This document shows positions 11,785 to 22,715 of a stretch of 64,000 nucleotides of DNA, piece by piece. Within the stretch, counting starts at the first letter, position 1; each line of letters begins with the position of its first letter. The notes under the pieces were generated by a model. The model was not told the origin of the DNA, did no database searches, and saw only the letters and a program-made list of their open reading frames with translations. Both the position numbers and the translations under genes were made by a program. Source of the stretch: Phascolarctos cinereus (Eukaryota > Chordata > Mammalia > Diprotodontia > Phascolarctidae); assembly GCF_002099425.1 (NCBI RefSeq), contig NW_018344024.1, positions 2,728,001 to 2,792,000 of the forward strand, given 5' to 3'.

Positions 11785-12858
11785 ATGAGCAAGCAGCATA
11801 AAAAGAGTCAAACTATATTATCTTACTTTGGTGACAAAGAAGATCAAAATATACAACCAGAAGAAGACAACAAAGTCAAAGCTCCTAAATCCAAAGCCTC
11901 TGAGAAAAATATGAATCAGTCCCAGTCCTTGGAAGAGCTCAAAAGGGATTTTGAGAAGTAAGTTAAGGGAATTAGAGGAAAAACTGGGAAGAGAAATGAG
12001 AGTGATGCAAGAAAATCATAAAAAAACAAGTCAACAGCTTGCTAAAGGAGAACCAAAAAAGTAATGAAGAAATTAACACCTTAAAAAATAGCCTAACCCA
12101 AATGGCAAAACTGGTCCAAAAAGCCAATGAGGAGAAAAATGCCCTAAAAAGAAAAATTGGCCAGGTGCAAAAGGAAGTCCAAAAGACTACTGAAGAAAGT
12201 ACTTCCTTAAAAATTAGAATATAGCAATTGGAAGCTAGTGGCTTTATGAAAAATCAAGACACTGTAAAACAAATCCAAAAGAATGAAAAATTAGAAAACA
12301 CTGTCAAATATCTCATTGGAAAAACAACTGACCTGGAAAATAGATCCAGGATAGAGAATTTAAAAATTATTGGACTATCTGAAAGCCATGATCAAAAAAA
12401 GACCCTAGACATCATCTTTCAAGAAATTATCAAGGAAAACTGCCCTGATGTATTAGAACCAGAGGGCAAAATAGAAGTTGAAAGAAACCACAGATCTCCC
12501 CCTGAAAGAGATGCCCAAAGGAAAACTCCTAGGAATATAATAGCCAAATTCCAGAGTTCCCAGGTCAAGGAGAAAATATTACAAGGTGCCAGAAGGGAAG
12601 AATTCAAGAACTGTGGAAACATAATCAGAATAATACAAGATGTAGCAGCTTCTACATTAAAAGACTGCAGGGCATATTCTGGAGGGCAAAGGAGATAGGA
12701 TTACAACCAAGAATCACCTACCCAGCAAAACTGAGCATAATCCTTCAGGGGAAAAAATGGTCATTCAGTGAAATAGAGGACTTTCAAGCATTTTTGATGA
12801 AAAGACCAGAGCTCAATAGAAAATTTGACTTTCAAATACAGGACTCAAGTGGAACATG
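11785..12858 (+). pseudogene. Broken HAL1 ORF1 (L1 ORF1p-like RNA-binding protein)
   Basis: The ATG at 11,785 opens MSKQHKKSQTILSYFGDKED, the usual start of marsupial L1 ORF1p. A lysine- and glutamate-rich coiled coil (about 11,900-12,340) and the RNA-binding and C-terminal part follow, including PRNIIAKFQSSQVKEKIL near 12,520-12,580. L1 ORF1p forms trimers and binds L1 RNA. The reading is broken by a frame change between 11,961 and 12,039, an in-frame stop at 12,225, and another frame change near 12,670. The damage is modest, which suggests a younger copy than the L1s around it. Confidence 0.85.
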
Positions 12859-12984
12859 AAGAGGTAAACAGAAAAGAGAAATCATAAGAGACTTATTAAG
12901 ATTGAACTGTTTACATTGCTGTATGGAAAGATGATACTTATAACTCATGAGGCCTTTGTCAGTATTAGGGGAGTTGGAGGAAAA

Positions 12985-12989
<5 letters not shown>

Positions 12990-13077
<88 letters not shown>

Positions 13078-13087
13078 CATATATATG

Positions 13088-13119
<32 letters not shown>

Positions 13120-13145
13120 CATATATATATGTATATATATATATG

Positions 13146-13186
<41 letters not shown>

Positions 13187-13232
13187 GATAGATAGATAGA
13201 TAGATAGATGATAGATAGATAGATAGATAGAT
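12990..13232. repeat. (AT)n / (GATA)n microsatellite inside HAL1
   Basis: About 155 bases of TATATA interrupted by TACATA and TATGTA units run straight into about 85 bases of GATA tetranucleotides. The pair lies in the HAL1 3' region just after an A/T-rich patch, and probably grew within the element. Confidence 0.95.
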
Positions 13233-14086
13233 GGCACAGGGTGAGTTGAAGATTAACGGGTCATATCTGGAGAATAAAGTTAAGGGATGACGGAGGATTA
13301 TGCTAGGAGAAGAAGAAAGGGAGAGGTAGAATGGTGTAAATTATCTCACAAAAAAAAACCCAGAAAAGTCTCTTACAGTAGAGGGGAAGCAGGGGAAGGT
13401 GAGAGGGAATGAGTAAATTTTATTCTCATAGGATTTGGCTTAAGGAGGGAATAACATACACATTCAATTGGGTATGGAAATTTGTCTTACCCTACAAGAA
13501 AATAGGGGGAGAATGGGACAAGAGAGCAGGGGGATGATAGAGAGGAGGGCAGATTGGAAAAGGATGTAATCAGAAGTAAATACTTCTGAGGAGGAACAGG
13601 GTCAAAAGAAAGAATAGAATAAATGGGAGGGCAGGATAGGATTAAGGGAAATAGAGTTAGTTTTCACAACATGTTTACTATGGAAGTGTTTTGCCTAACT
13701 GCACATGTACAACCTATATTGAGTTGCTTGCCTTTTCAATGAGGGTGGGTGGGGAGGGAGGAAGAGAGAAAATTTGAAACCTAAAGTTTTAAATACATAG
13801 GTTTTAAAAAAAACTTTTCACATGCTTTCAGGAAATAAGAAATACAGGAAATGGGGTACAGAAGTCTATCCTGCCCTATAGGAAAATAGAAGGGGAAGGG
13901 GATAAGAGAAGGGGGGAGAGAAAGAAAAGAGGACAGACTAGGGAAAGGGATATTCAGAATGCATGCTATCTTGGGGTGAGGGGAGGGTGAGATGGGTAGA
14001 AAATTTGGAACTCAAAAACTTGTGGAAATGAATGTTGAAAACTACAAATAAATATATTTATATTTAAAAAAAAAGAAAATTGTTTA

Positions 14087-16064
14087 TCTCTACTAATCCC
14101 TTATGTCTGTTGTGTTTTTTTTTTTCAATTTTCCCTTTTTCCTGATTAGGCTTCTCTTGGGTCTTGATACTGGAGATCACATTTTTGGTTTAGTTCTGGT
14201 CTTCTGCTTATGAAAGCTTTAAATCCTTTCTATTTCTATTTCATCGAATGTCCATTTACCTCTTGATGAATTATGTTTTATTTTGCCAGGTAAATGATTC
14301 TTGGTTTTAGTCCTAACTCTTTTGATTTCCAGAAAATCATGTTACATGTCCTCTGATCCTTTTATATTGCAGCTGCCAAGTCTTCTGTGATCCTGACTTT
14401 GATTCTCCAATATTTGAATTGTTTCTTTCTGGCCACTTGTAATTTTTTTGTTTTGTTTTGTTTTGTTCTGTTTTACAATGACTTGATAGTTCTGAAATTT
14501 GGCTCTAATATTCCTTGGAGATTTTATTTTGGGATCTCTTTCCTGAGATGGTCAGTGTATTTTTTCAATGTTTATTTTCTCTATTTTCAATGGCTACTTT
14601 CCTTGGTGATTTCTTGAAAGATTCTGTCCAGGTCCTCCTTCTAATTATGGCTTTCATGTAGTCCAGTGATTCTGATATTGACTCTCCTGCATCTGTTTTC
14701 CATGTCATGTATTTTTCCCATGATGTATTTTACATTTTCTTCCATGTTTTCACTCTTTCGAATTTGTTCAGTTGATTCTTGAAGTTGCATAGTGTCATTA
14801 GCTTCCATTTGACTAATTCTACCTTTTAAGGCGTCATTTTCCTTGATTATCTTTTTTACTTTCTTACCCATTTGGCCAATTGTACTCTTTAAGGAGCTGT
14901 TTTCTTCAGTGGATTTTTGTATCTCCTTTTCCATTTGGCCAATTCTATTTTTTAAGCAGTTTTCTAAGCTGTTGACTCTTTTTTCATAATTTTTTTTTCA
15001 TCACTCTCATTTCTTTTCCATTTCTTCTTCTACCACTCTTGTATGATTTTTAAGCTCTCTTTGGAGCTCTTTCATGAGTTCTGTCTAGGCTTGAGACCAC
15101 TTCCCATTATTCCTTGGGATTTTGCCCATAGGCTTTTTGACATTGTTGTTCTCTTCTGAATTTATGTCTTGGTCTTCTCTGTCACTACAATGACTTTCAA
15201 TGGTCAGATTTTTTTTTTTTGCTTATTTTTTTTTTTATCTTTTTCTGTTCTTTTAAATTTGAGCTCTGTACCCAGGGATGAAGGGGCATTGTCTCAGGCT
15301 TCTTTTACCAGTGGTTACAGGCTGTGGCTGCTTACTGTTGTACCAATGTTGCCCTGAGGCCCATGAGGGATCCTCTCATGTGATGCTGTGCTGAGAGAGT
15401 GGGGTGGAAGTGGCTGGCACTTCTGGAGACAATAGGGGTCTGTATGTATATATGTATATAGGGATCTATACCTGATGCTGATCTGGGGTTCTCATGGTCA
15501 TGTCTGGCATGTGCTGATGTCCAGTGAGGTGTTTCTTCCTTTTCCAAGGACTACACTGAAGCATGTGGAGGTCTGGCTGCTGTAGGTTACCTATTTGTCT
15601 TGTGCTATATTGAAGCATGAGGAGGTCTGGTGATTGAAGGATACCAATTCACACTGGCCTGTGCTGAAGCACATGGATGTCTGGCTGCTGAAGTGTGTTT
15701 ATTTATCTGGGGCTATGCTGAAGCACAAGGTGATTCTTGGAACTGGAGTATGTTGGTTCCCCTGGCTATGCATGAGGGGTCCTGGTATTCATGTTTGCCT
15801 GCTTCACCGCAGTGGAGCTCAGGATGTCATGCTGGTTTGCTCGGATGTTTCTTATGTTGGAATGTGCTCCTCTTTTACCTGAGTGAGATGGACGTTACTT
15901 GCCAGTTTTCCAAGTTTCTTGAGCTGAAAGATTTTTTTCACTATGGCTTTTTTTCCGGTTCTGTTATTACAGGATTAACTTTGTGGTACTGGTTTATGGT
16001 TGTTTGGATGTGAATATGAGAGAATTATAGAGATTGGATGTTTACTCCACCATCTTAGTTCCTA
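14087..16064 (-). mobile_element. L1 LINE, second copy: 5' UTR and ORF1
   Basis: The minus strand starts near 16,064 with ACTAAGATGGTGGAGTAAAC, the L1 5' motif. A 5' UTR runs to about 15,230, then ORF1 to about 14,095, then the start of the spacer. The spacer continues on the far side of the HAL1 at 10,930-10,900, and the two sides join without a gap in L1 order. This 5' UTR differs strongly from that of the HAL1, so another L1 subfamily is indicated. Confidence 0.82.
14095..15225 (-). pseudogene. Broken L1 ORF1 of the second L1 copy
   Basis: The longest open part, at 14,934-14,641, encodes a heptad-rich coiled coil (MEKEIQKSTEENSSLKSTIG and onward) followed by the start of the RNA-binding domain, with RITGLHESHN at its end. 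The RNA-binding and C-terminal parts are out of frame with stops. This is a typical L1 ORF1p layout, no longer functional. Confidence 0.8.
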
Positions 16065-16494
16065 GAATTCCATCCTCTCTCCTTCACTGAAAGTGTTCCT
16101 CTATGCCTTTCAACTGTGAACCAGAAGCTACTTTAGGCAATAGAGTTACCAATTAGCTTCTGGTCCCACATCCAGTCTTAGCAAGGGATAACCTGCAATC
16201 TCTTTCCTACCAATTGCTAGGTACTGTTGTTATCTCTGGCATGGGAGTTCCTGAAGCTGTTGCTGTTTCTATTTCTACCCCTAGTCCAACCAGTGGTATT
16301 TCATTCAGGGCAAATCTTAAACAGCCCCCTCCCCTGTGTCACAGATATATCTTTCTGACCTTCTATAATGTTTAGGGCTGGAAGCATGTCTGACTCTGAC
16401 TTTTTGCCAGCTCTGCCATTCCAGAATTCAATTTGAAGTGTTACTAGGGAAATATTGGAAGAACTCAGCTGAGAACTTCTCTACTCTGCTATCT
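16065..16494 (-). mobile_element. L1 LINE, outermost copy: 5' end of the 5' UTR
   Basis: On the minus strand this begins near 16,494 with a version of the motif that opens marsupial L1 elements (AACTAAGATAGCAGAG at the start, compare AGCCAAGATGGCAGAG). It then runs through about 430 bases of 5' UTR-like sequence. The rest of the same 5' UTR is at 1,550-1,115. Together the two pieces give about 850 bases, close to the roughly 840-base 5' UTR of the HAL1 copy at 10,931. This is the main reason to join them as one element split by the L1 at 1,560-16,064. A clean target-site duplication of the inserted L1 was not found. Confidence 0.65.
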
Positions 16495-16520
16495 TAGTTG
16501 TATCCTTGAAAGTTTTCAGA

Positions 16521-16654
16521 GGTTTTTTTTTTTTTTGGCAATTGGGATTAAGTGTCTTGCCCAGGGTCACACAGCTAGTAAGTGTCAAGTGTTTGGTCTG
16601 AGTCCTCTTAACTCCAGGGCCAGTGCTCTATCCACTGCACCATTTAGCTTCCCC
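16521..16654 (-). repeat. tRNA-derived marsupial SINE (SINE1/WALLSI type)
   Basis: Read on the minus strand it carries GCAGTGGATAGAGCACTGG, GCTGTGTGACCCTGGGCAAG and an A-tail. An imperfect duplication around GAAGTTTT flanks it (about 16,508-16,520 and 16,657-16,669). It lies just outside the 5' end of the outermost L1. Confidence 0.88.
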
Positions 16655-17245
16655 TAGGAAGTTTTGATTATAGGGAAAAAGTCTTGTTATTGATTGAATT
16701 AATGAGATAGGCTGCCAACCTCCCCGTCTCAAAAAAAAAATACTAAAAAATATGTGAGAGAGTTAGTGAGAGATAAAAATGGCCATGAAGAGATAAAAAG
16801 AATATTTCAACCTAAGTATTCTAAGTCTCTATTTCCTTAGAAGCAGTGTTTTATGGAATAAAGATTTCTCTAACCCCAGTCAGATCTTACCAGTAAATAT
16901 CAAAGTGAGACCCAAGATTCTTGTGATCGTTTCTGTACTCAGTGCTGCTACGGAGACTTCAACCTTCAAATCTTTCATTTTTGTCCTGATGAGCTAGAAT
17001 AAGGAGTGAGGAAATTAGAATTACAACTTCACTTGACCAGAGGCTGGTAAAGGGCCAACTGGGGATGTAGGTGAGTAGAAAGTTTTCTGATTGATTCTTA
17101 GCTCTTATATTGTATCTTTATTTCTATTTTGAGTAAATGTTCTTTTACATTTTTATCATATACCATGATTAATTATGATTTGGGGAAGATATACAGAAGG
17201 GAAAATGGCAGTGTTGTAGTGGATCATTGCTTGTGATCTTATTGG
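16655..17245. other. Unassigned sequence
   Basis: No family or coding signal was recognised. A 10-base A-run lies at 16,731-16,740. Confidence 0.5.
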
Positions 17246-17385
17246 TCTTAGATTTAGGGCCTGAAAGGAACTCACAGGTCATGTAGTCCAACCTCTTTAC
17301 TTTACTAGTGAATAAAGATCATTAAATACTGGCCCAAGCTCACATAGGTTTTAGTAATCAGAGACAGGATTTGAACTTATGCTGT
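17246..17385 (-). repeat. MIR-like SINE fragment
   Basis: The order GGCCTGAAAGGAACTCACAG, CATGTAGTCCAACCTCTTTA, GACAGGATTTGAACTTATGC is that of an old MIR/CORE-SINE read from its tail side. It is weakly conserved. Confidence 0.6.
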
Positions 17386-18335
17386 CTGTGTACATATACA
17401 CTGTATGCATACACATGTACACATTGATCAATTGACATACTTTGGAACACTTTCCTGAAATTATAGATAAAGCTGTATACAACTGCCAAAATTGATTCTT
17501 CTCTTTAGAGAAGAACAGTGTAAGATTATGAAAAGGTAGGCAACTATAAGCTTTTGTCTCAAAATTGACCTAACACTGGAGGAGAAAGGATTTAGCCATA
17601 TCTGCCATTCCAGAGTCTGCTTTTTCAGGGAAATCTGAAAGTGTAAATCTTGGTGTATTTGTGTCACACATTACCTTGGCATATGGAAGAATATGAAAGT
17701 AGAAAACAGTAAGTTTGGAAGTGTTTCAAAGTCTTTATAAATTCTATCTCATTTTTTTCTTTTTGTTTAAAAAAAACACAAGTGATGGGTTAAAAATTCT
17801 GTTTCTATAGTAACCAAACTAAACTAATAGAATCTCCACAGAATGTCATGCTCAGGATACAGAACAATAATGTAAAAGGTTCAATTTGTAGTCCAGAAAT
17901 GAAAGCCAAATTACTATATTTTAGGTTTAGTTTTTAAAAACGTGGTTAAAATACAAAAAAAGTTCGTGCTCTGGAATTTCGTTTAGATGAGTATTTCTAA
18001 TGCATATTTCTAAACATTAGTTTAGAAAAGAAATAACTTGAATTTTGAAATTGATGTTTAAAGTCAAATGTTGAAGTAAAAGCTATCAGAGACTGTGGGT
18101 AATCTATGTTAAAATGAATGGTCAAATTTTCTCTCATTTACTTTTTTTTTCCTATGGGGCTCAACTATTTTTTTTCAAACCCACTGACCACACTGTAGTC
18201 ATATGTAGCAAAAAAAATTGATATCACTGGGACAAGTTGATCTGGTGTTCATTTTTCCCACTATATAACACAGTCTTTCTTAGTATCTAGGTGTATTTTT
18301 TTTTAATGCCATCAATGCTATCTCATCTTTGGCAA
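17386..18335. other. Unassigned AT-rich sequence
   Basis: I recognise nothing here apart from short homopolymer runs. Confidence 0.5.
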
Positions 18336-18406
18336 TATATTGTGTGCAAGCAAACATGCATGCACGTACACACACAATATGCACACATACACACACACAT
18401 ACATGT
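18336..18406. repeat. Impure (CA)n microsatellite
   Basis: A run rich in CACACA and GCATGCA units. Confidence 0.8.
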
Positions 18407-18799
18407 TCACTGATCCATGCATTATGATAGGGAGAGGGTGGAAAGACCAAAAGGATACAGCTGACCATTTTTGGACTTGTCTCCAGTGATTTATATGTTG
18501 TTGTGTTTTTTTTTTTCACTATGGTTTCTTTAAAAAGAAATTGTATAACAAACATTTACTTCAGGTTTGGCTTGCTTAATTTTATGGCAGAGCCTCTCAC
18601 CTTATGTCAGAAACTTGACAGTTCTGTACACTATTCTCTTGATTTCCCTTTTGAAAAAAACACTGCCAAAGCTTGTAGAAGAGCCAAAGTTTTGAACCTA
18701 CTTATAAACCCATCATTTCACAAAAGAGGAATAAGATATAATCTGGATTCTCAGAGTATACTTGTTCCATTTTCTACCTTTGTTTTTGAGTGATCAATT

Positions 18800-18970
18800 G
18801 AAAACACTAATGGATTCATTCATTTTTCACTTATCCATTTATCCTAATAAAAACATGCGCTGTGATGGGCACCAGAAGAAACATAAAGTAAAATTATATA
18901 TGCCTTCTTTTCTCAAGGAATTTATAGAGAGTGGAGGGTGATATTGCATATAGACATGTGAGTACTACAA
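18800..18970 (-). repeat. LINE-2 3' end fragment
   Basis: ATTCATTCATT, then CCATTTATCC, GTGATGGGCACCAGAAG and CTCAAGGAATTTATAG follow the layout of an L2 3' end read in reverse. The copy is very diverged. Confidence 0.55.
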
Positions 18971-19635
18971 ATTAGATAAATATGCAGAGTAAGTGCAAAT
19001 AGTATCAATAATGTAGACAAGGGAGAGCTTGTACATTTTAGAAGGAGAGGTTTAAACTGAATCTTTCTGATTCTAAGCATCTTCCTGGCCACTATGTCCT
19101 AATGATTTTCATGAAGTACATATGACAAGTGTTATTGCCCTTTTTCTGGCAGGTCAAGAAACTGACATTCATATAAGTTGAATTGAGGGAATCTTTCATG
19201 ATGAAGGTAGCACTTGGTCTTGGGATTCAGGGACAAAAAGGACTCCTCCTCCTTACAAAACTGGAGGAATCAGAGAATGGAAGCTATGCCAATCACAGGT
19301 AATGGGGGAGTACAAGGGCTGGTAAACAGGTTGTGTACACAGGTGTTTCGTGAAAACTGAGTAGTGCAATTTCATTGGGTATTTTGAGAGTTTGATCAAG
19401 AAGAACAAAAATTAAAGCTTGCTATAGAAACTGGAGCTAGATTGTATAGAGTCTTGAATTCCAGATTGAGTCTGGACTTTGTCAGCCAATAGGGAAACAG
19501 AGGTCTTTGATAAATGTGGAGTAGCCAAATGAGAATCTCATCCTTCATATGTGTACAACATTTTATAAGCTGTAATTCCCCATATGAAGATGAGGTGAGT
19601 GTTTCCCAAAATGCATGAAGGAGAAACTATGTTCC
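18971..19635. other. Unassigned sequence with a possible MIR core
   Basis: Around 19,110-19,200, GTTATTGCCC then GGTCAAGAAACTGACATTCA hints at a degraded CORE-SINE centre. The rest is unassigned. Confidence 0.4.
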
Positions 19636-19854
19636 CTGAGTCATTGGATAGAGTGTTGAAACGGGGATCAAAAGACTGATCTTTCTGAGTTCAAATCTGG
19701 CCTCAGATACTTACTAGCTATCTGGACAAGCCACTTAATCCTGTTTGCCTGAGTTCCTCATTTATCAAGTAAACTGGAGAAGAAATGGCATATCACTCCA
19801 GGAAAACCTCAAATTAGGTCACAAATAGTCAGAATGACTGAAACAACTCAATAA
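19636..19854 (+). repeat. WSINE/Mar1-type CORE-SINE
   Basis: GAGTTCAAATCTGGCCTCAG, then GGACAAGCCACTTAATCCTG, then AACTGGAGAAGAAATGGC and TCAGAATGACTGAAACAACT are in the order of the marsupial WSINE/Mar1 family. Confidence 0.85.
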
Positions 19855-22619
19855 CCCATATCTAAGCCTAGTACATAGCATTATCCTTTTAGTTTCCAGC
19901 ATCAGTAAAATGAAAGGAATTGGCCTGGGTGCCAGCATAGTACCTTGGGAATAGTGCTAGATTAGAAGTAAAATCATCTTGGGCAAGTAACTTTACTTCT
20001 CTTTACATTCTGAGTGTCCTCTCCACCATAGTCTCTAAAGCCCAAGTACAATGAATGCTGAAGCCCTGCCAACTGCTATTATTCAATTATTTCTCTCAAT
20101 ACCATTTTTTTTCTGATTTGACTCTGTGCCTTTGATAACTTCTGAGTATCTCAAAACCCTTCACATACTACATCTAGTTAACCTGTCCTGTAACTCCTCA
20201 TCTTAGTACATATTTTTTTTACCTCAAATTCCATAGGTTCTGATACAATCCCTTAATATGAGCAAGTTTCAAGGATTTCTGCTGTCTTTGAACTTTTCCC
20301 ATTAAATGGTAGTTCTTTGCCAAAGTCATTGTGGTCAAATACAATCAATTGGTAGTCATCTGTTACTGACAATCCAATTTCTTCTTCATATTTTAGTGTT
20401 TGGTGATCCTTTATTTGACTACATATCTCATTAGCTTGCCCTTTGTGGTATATGCTGGGTGAAGCCGGATTTATGCTGGTGAATATTTAACAAGTGGCTC
20501 TCCCAAAAACATATGAGATATTTTAAATATCCTAAACACATAAGTCTAATATGCAGTATTGACATTTTCTATATTACTTTTTTTAACTACAGATAATCAA
20601 CAAAATAATATATCAAATCTTGCTTTATAGCATTTACTGCCTTCTAAGGTTTAAATATAGACACTGAAAATTTAACAATCAGGTCTTGTGAACCAGTTGG
20701 CACTAGCTCCATCACCTCCCTGGGCATATTCTTATGGTAAATTTTTGGGAAGACTTTATAAAAGAATGTGGCAGGATGGGAAAGCATGTTTGGTCTGAGG
20801 TCTTGGACACTGGAGGGACTTTTTGAATAAGTGAAATTACAAATCTATTTGCATATTCGAGAGCTTTTTAATGGAAGTGAAATTCAGATATATTTATGGT
20901 TTGCAAAGGTCCCTGTTTTATTTAATATAAGTACTGTGGAAACTTGGTAATGGCGTATTCAGTGACTGATCATACCAATAGGCTTTTTTTTTCATGAATT
21001 TCAAATTTTAATGAAAATTTCTGCAAAAGTTTTGAGACACTATCATATACTCTTCATACATTTATAGTAAGCTTGCTGGTTAAATATGCAGCAAATTAAT
21101 AATATTTTACCATACAATCAAAGAATGTAATTACCATTATATGGTTATAGTAATAATTATTATTGATTTATAAATTTGAATGAAAACATAGATACGGAGA
21201 TCAAAGAAGTTAAAGAAAAATGTATACACATACACATATGTATGTATAGTTATACATATATGGATATACATATCTATGTATATGCATGTATATCATTGTA
21301 ATATCCTTGTAACAAGCCCAACGCTCAGTGTGATGTTTTATTTTTCTAGTGGGAAAAAAACATATTCTGCCACATTTTACATCTTTTTCTAATAGCACAA
21401 CACCTCATTATTTACAGTATAAGAAATTATTTAAAAATTACCAACAGATTATAATTGTTTTAAAAGTATCTTCAAACCACTAAATGAAGAAGTCCTAGAA
21501 CAGAGAAAAAAACCTTGACAGGGTACCTGAGTCACATCATCAGAATAAGATCAGAAGTAATTATCAGCAAGTCTTTTACATAGACTTCTGTTCTCTGAGA
21601 GCCTTTCATGCCTCCATTAGCATGAATCATTACAAGTTTACAATTAGACTGCACAATCCAAGCCCTAAAAGGCTGACCTGCTAGAATCAGATAAGAAATC
21701 TATAAAAACACACCATACTTTACCGATTTGGGGAGAAGGTATTACATTACCTCCAAGACCCAAGTAGGGTTCCAAATTCTGCTCTTGAGCCGAGCAGGCC
21801 ACTCTCCATAGTTCTCCATGGCTACTTCATTTTATGAGTCTCTCCCTTTCATAAAGTTGGCTTACTAAAGCATACTGTTTTATTTTGAAATTCTTGTTTC
21901 CTTGAATTGAATTATTGGTATTCCAGACTTCCCTAAGTCTGTCTTAAGACACAGATGTTTTTCATGATTTTTTTTTCCATTTTGAACTATAAAGTTATCA
22001 GGTATTCCCAGAAGGCAGGATAAATTTAATATACGTAAAGCCCCAAAGCCCTAACTTGCAAATAATGATTTTAAACTGGAGCGATACTTCATGGAAAACT
22101 TTGAAGTAAATTCTATTTAGATATAATTTGAAATGCATTTATTTAGATATAATTGTATGGCTTATGCAGTCTATCACTTATCTTCCTTCCTTGTCTCCTA
22201 TTTGTTATTACTAACACACATAGGTAAATAGGAGCTTGTTTCTCGATAGTTCTTTTACCTGCTTCTTATTCCCAGCATATTATTCTAATCCTTTCTTTGT
22301 AATATTATTATCATTTTCCAGCAGCCAATTGTGATATCAGACACAGTATTTTGCATGCAGTTGGAGAACAGATTAACTGCCATGAAGCAAAGGGTTTTCA
22401 TGTGGATTTCTGAGAACACCAGGGCAGGGAAAGGAAAAACAAAGACAGTACATGGAAATGGGATTGTGACATTTACATTAAGGTTATCCTGAATGTAGCA
22501 CTCTGCTTTTTAAAGCTATAACAGTTCTTTTGGTTTTGCCTATACATTTTTCTCATAAATCCATTTTAAAAGTTTGTCATTCCATAGCTATTTTAAAGTT
22601 TTGCATTAGGAGAGAGTTG
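19855..22619. other. Unassigned AT-rich DNA
   Basis: About 2.8 kb with no recognised element and no convincing coding stretch. An impure TA/CA microsatellite lies at 21,220-21,295. Confidence 0.5.
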
Positions 22620-22715
22620 GTGTGGAGTAGATAGATAATGAGCTGGCCTCAGAACACAAAGAACTGGATTCATGTTCCACCGCTAAATAGTGAGTGAAAT
22701 CAAAATATATTTGAT
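22620..22715 (+). repeat. Possible SINE fragment
   Basis: GAGCTGGCCTCAGAACACAA, then GGATTCATGTTCCACCGCTA resembles a degraded SINE head. The match is weak. Confidence 0.35.

Larger units (their letters stand above)
10931..14074 (+). mobile_element. HAL1 (half-L1): 5' UTR, ORF1 and 3' region, no ORF2
   Basis: The element starts with GCCAAGATGGCAGAGTG near 10,941 and has an 850-base 5' UTR. ORF1 runs from about 11,785 to 12,858. Then comes a spacer-like purine-rich region with a long AT/GATA microsatellite (12,990-13,232), and it ends at GTTGAAAACTACAAATAAAT plus an A-run. No endonuclease or reverse transcriptase sequence lies anywhere in it. A perfect 12-bp duplication, GAAAATTGTTTA, flanks it at 10,919-10,930 and 14,075-14,086, so the missing ORF2 was absent at insertion and was not lost later. 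ORF1-only L1 relatives called HAL1 are known from several mammals, and placing this copy there is by structure and memory. It is inserted in the spacer of the minus-strand L1. Confidence 0.88.

Noticed and set aside
12916-13237. Long tyrosine/isoleucine- and isoleucine/tyrosine/serine-rich open frames on both strands
   Set aside because: They are translations of the AT/GATA microsatellite, not genes. The same holds for frames at 26,128-26,502, 29,446-29,700, 46,006-46,265, 55,812-56,330, 58,675-58,995 and 61,300-61,512.
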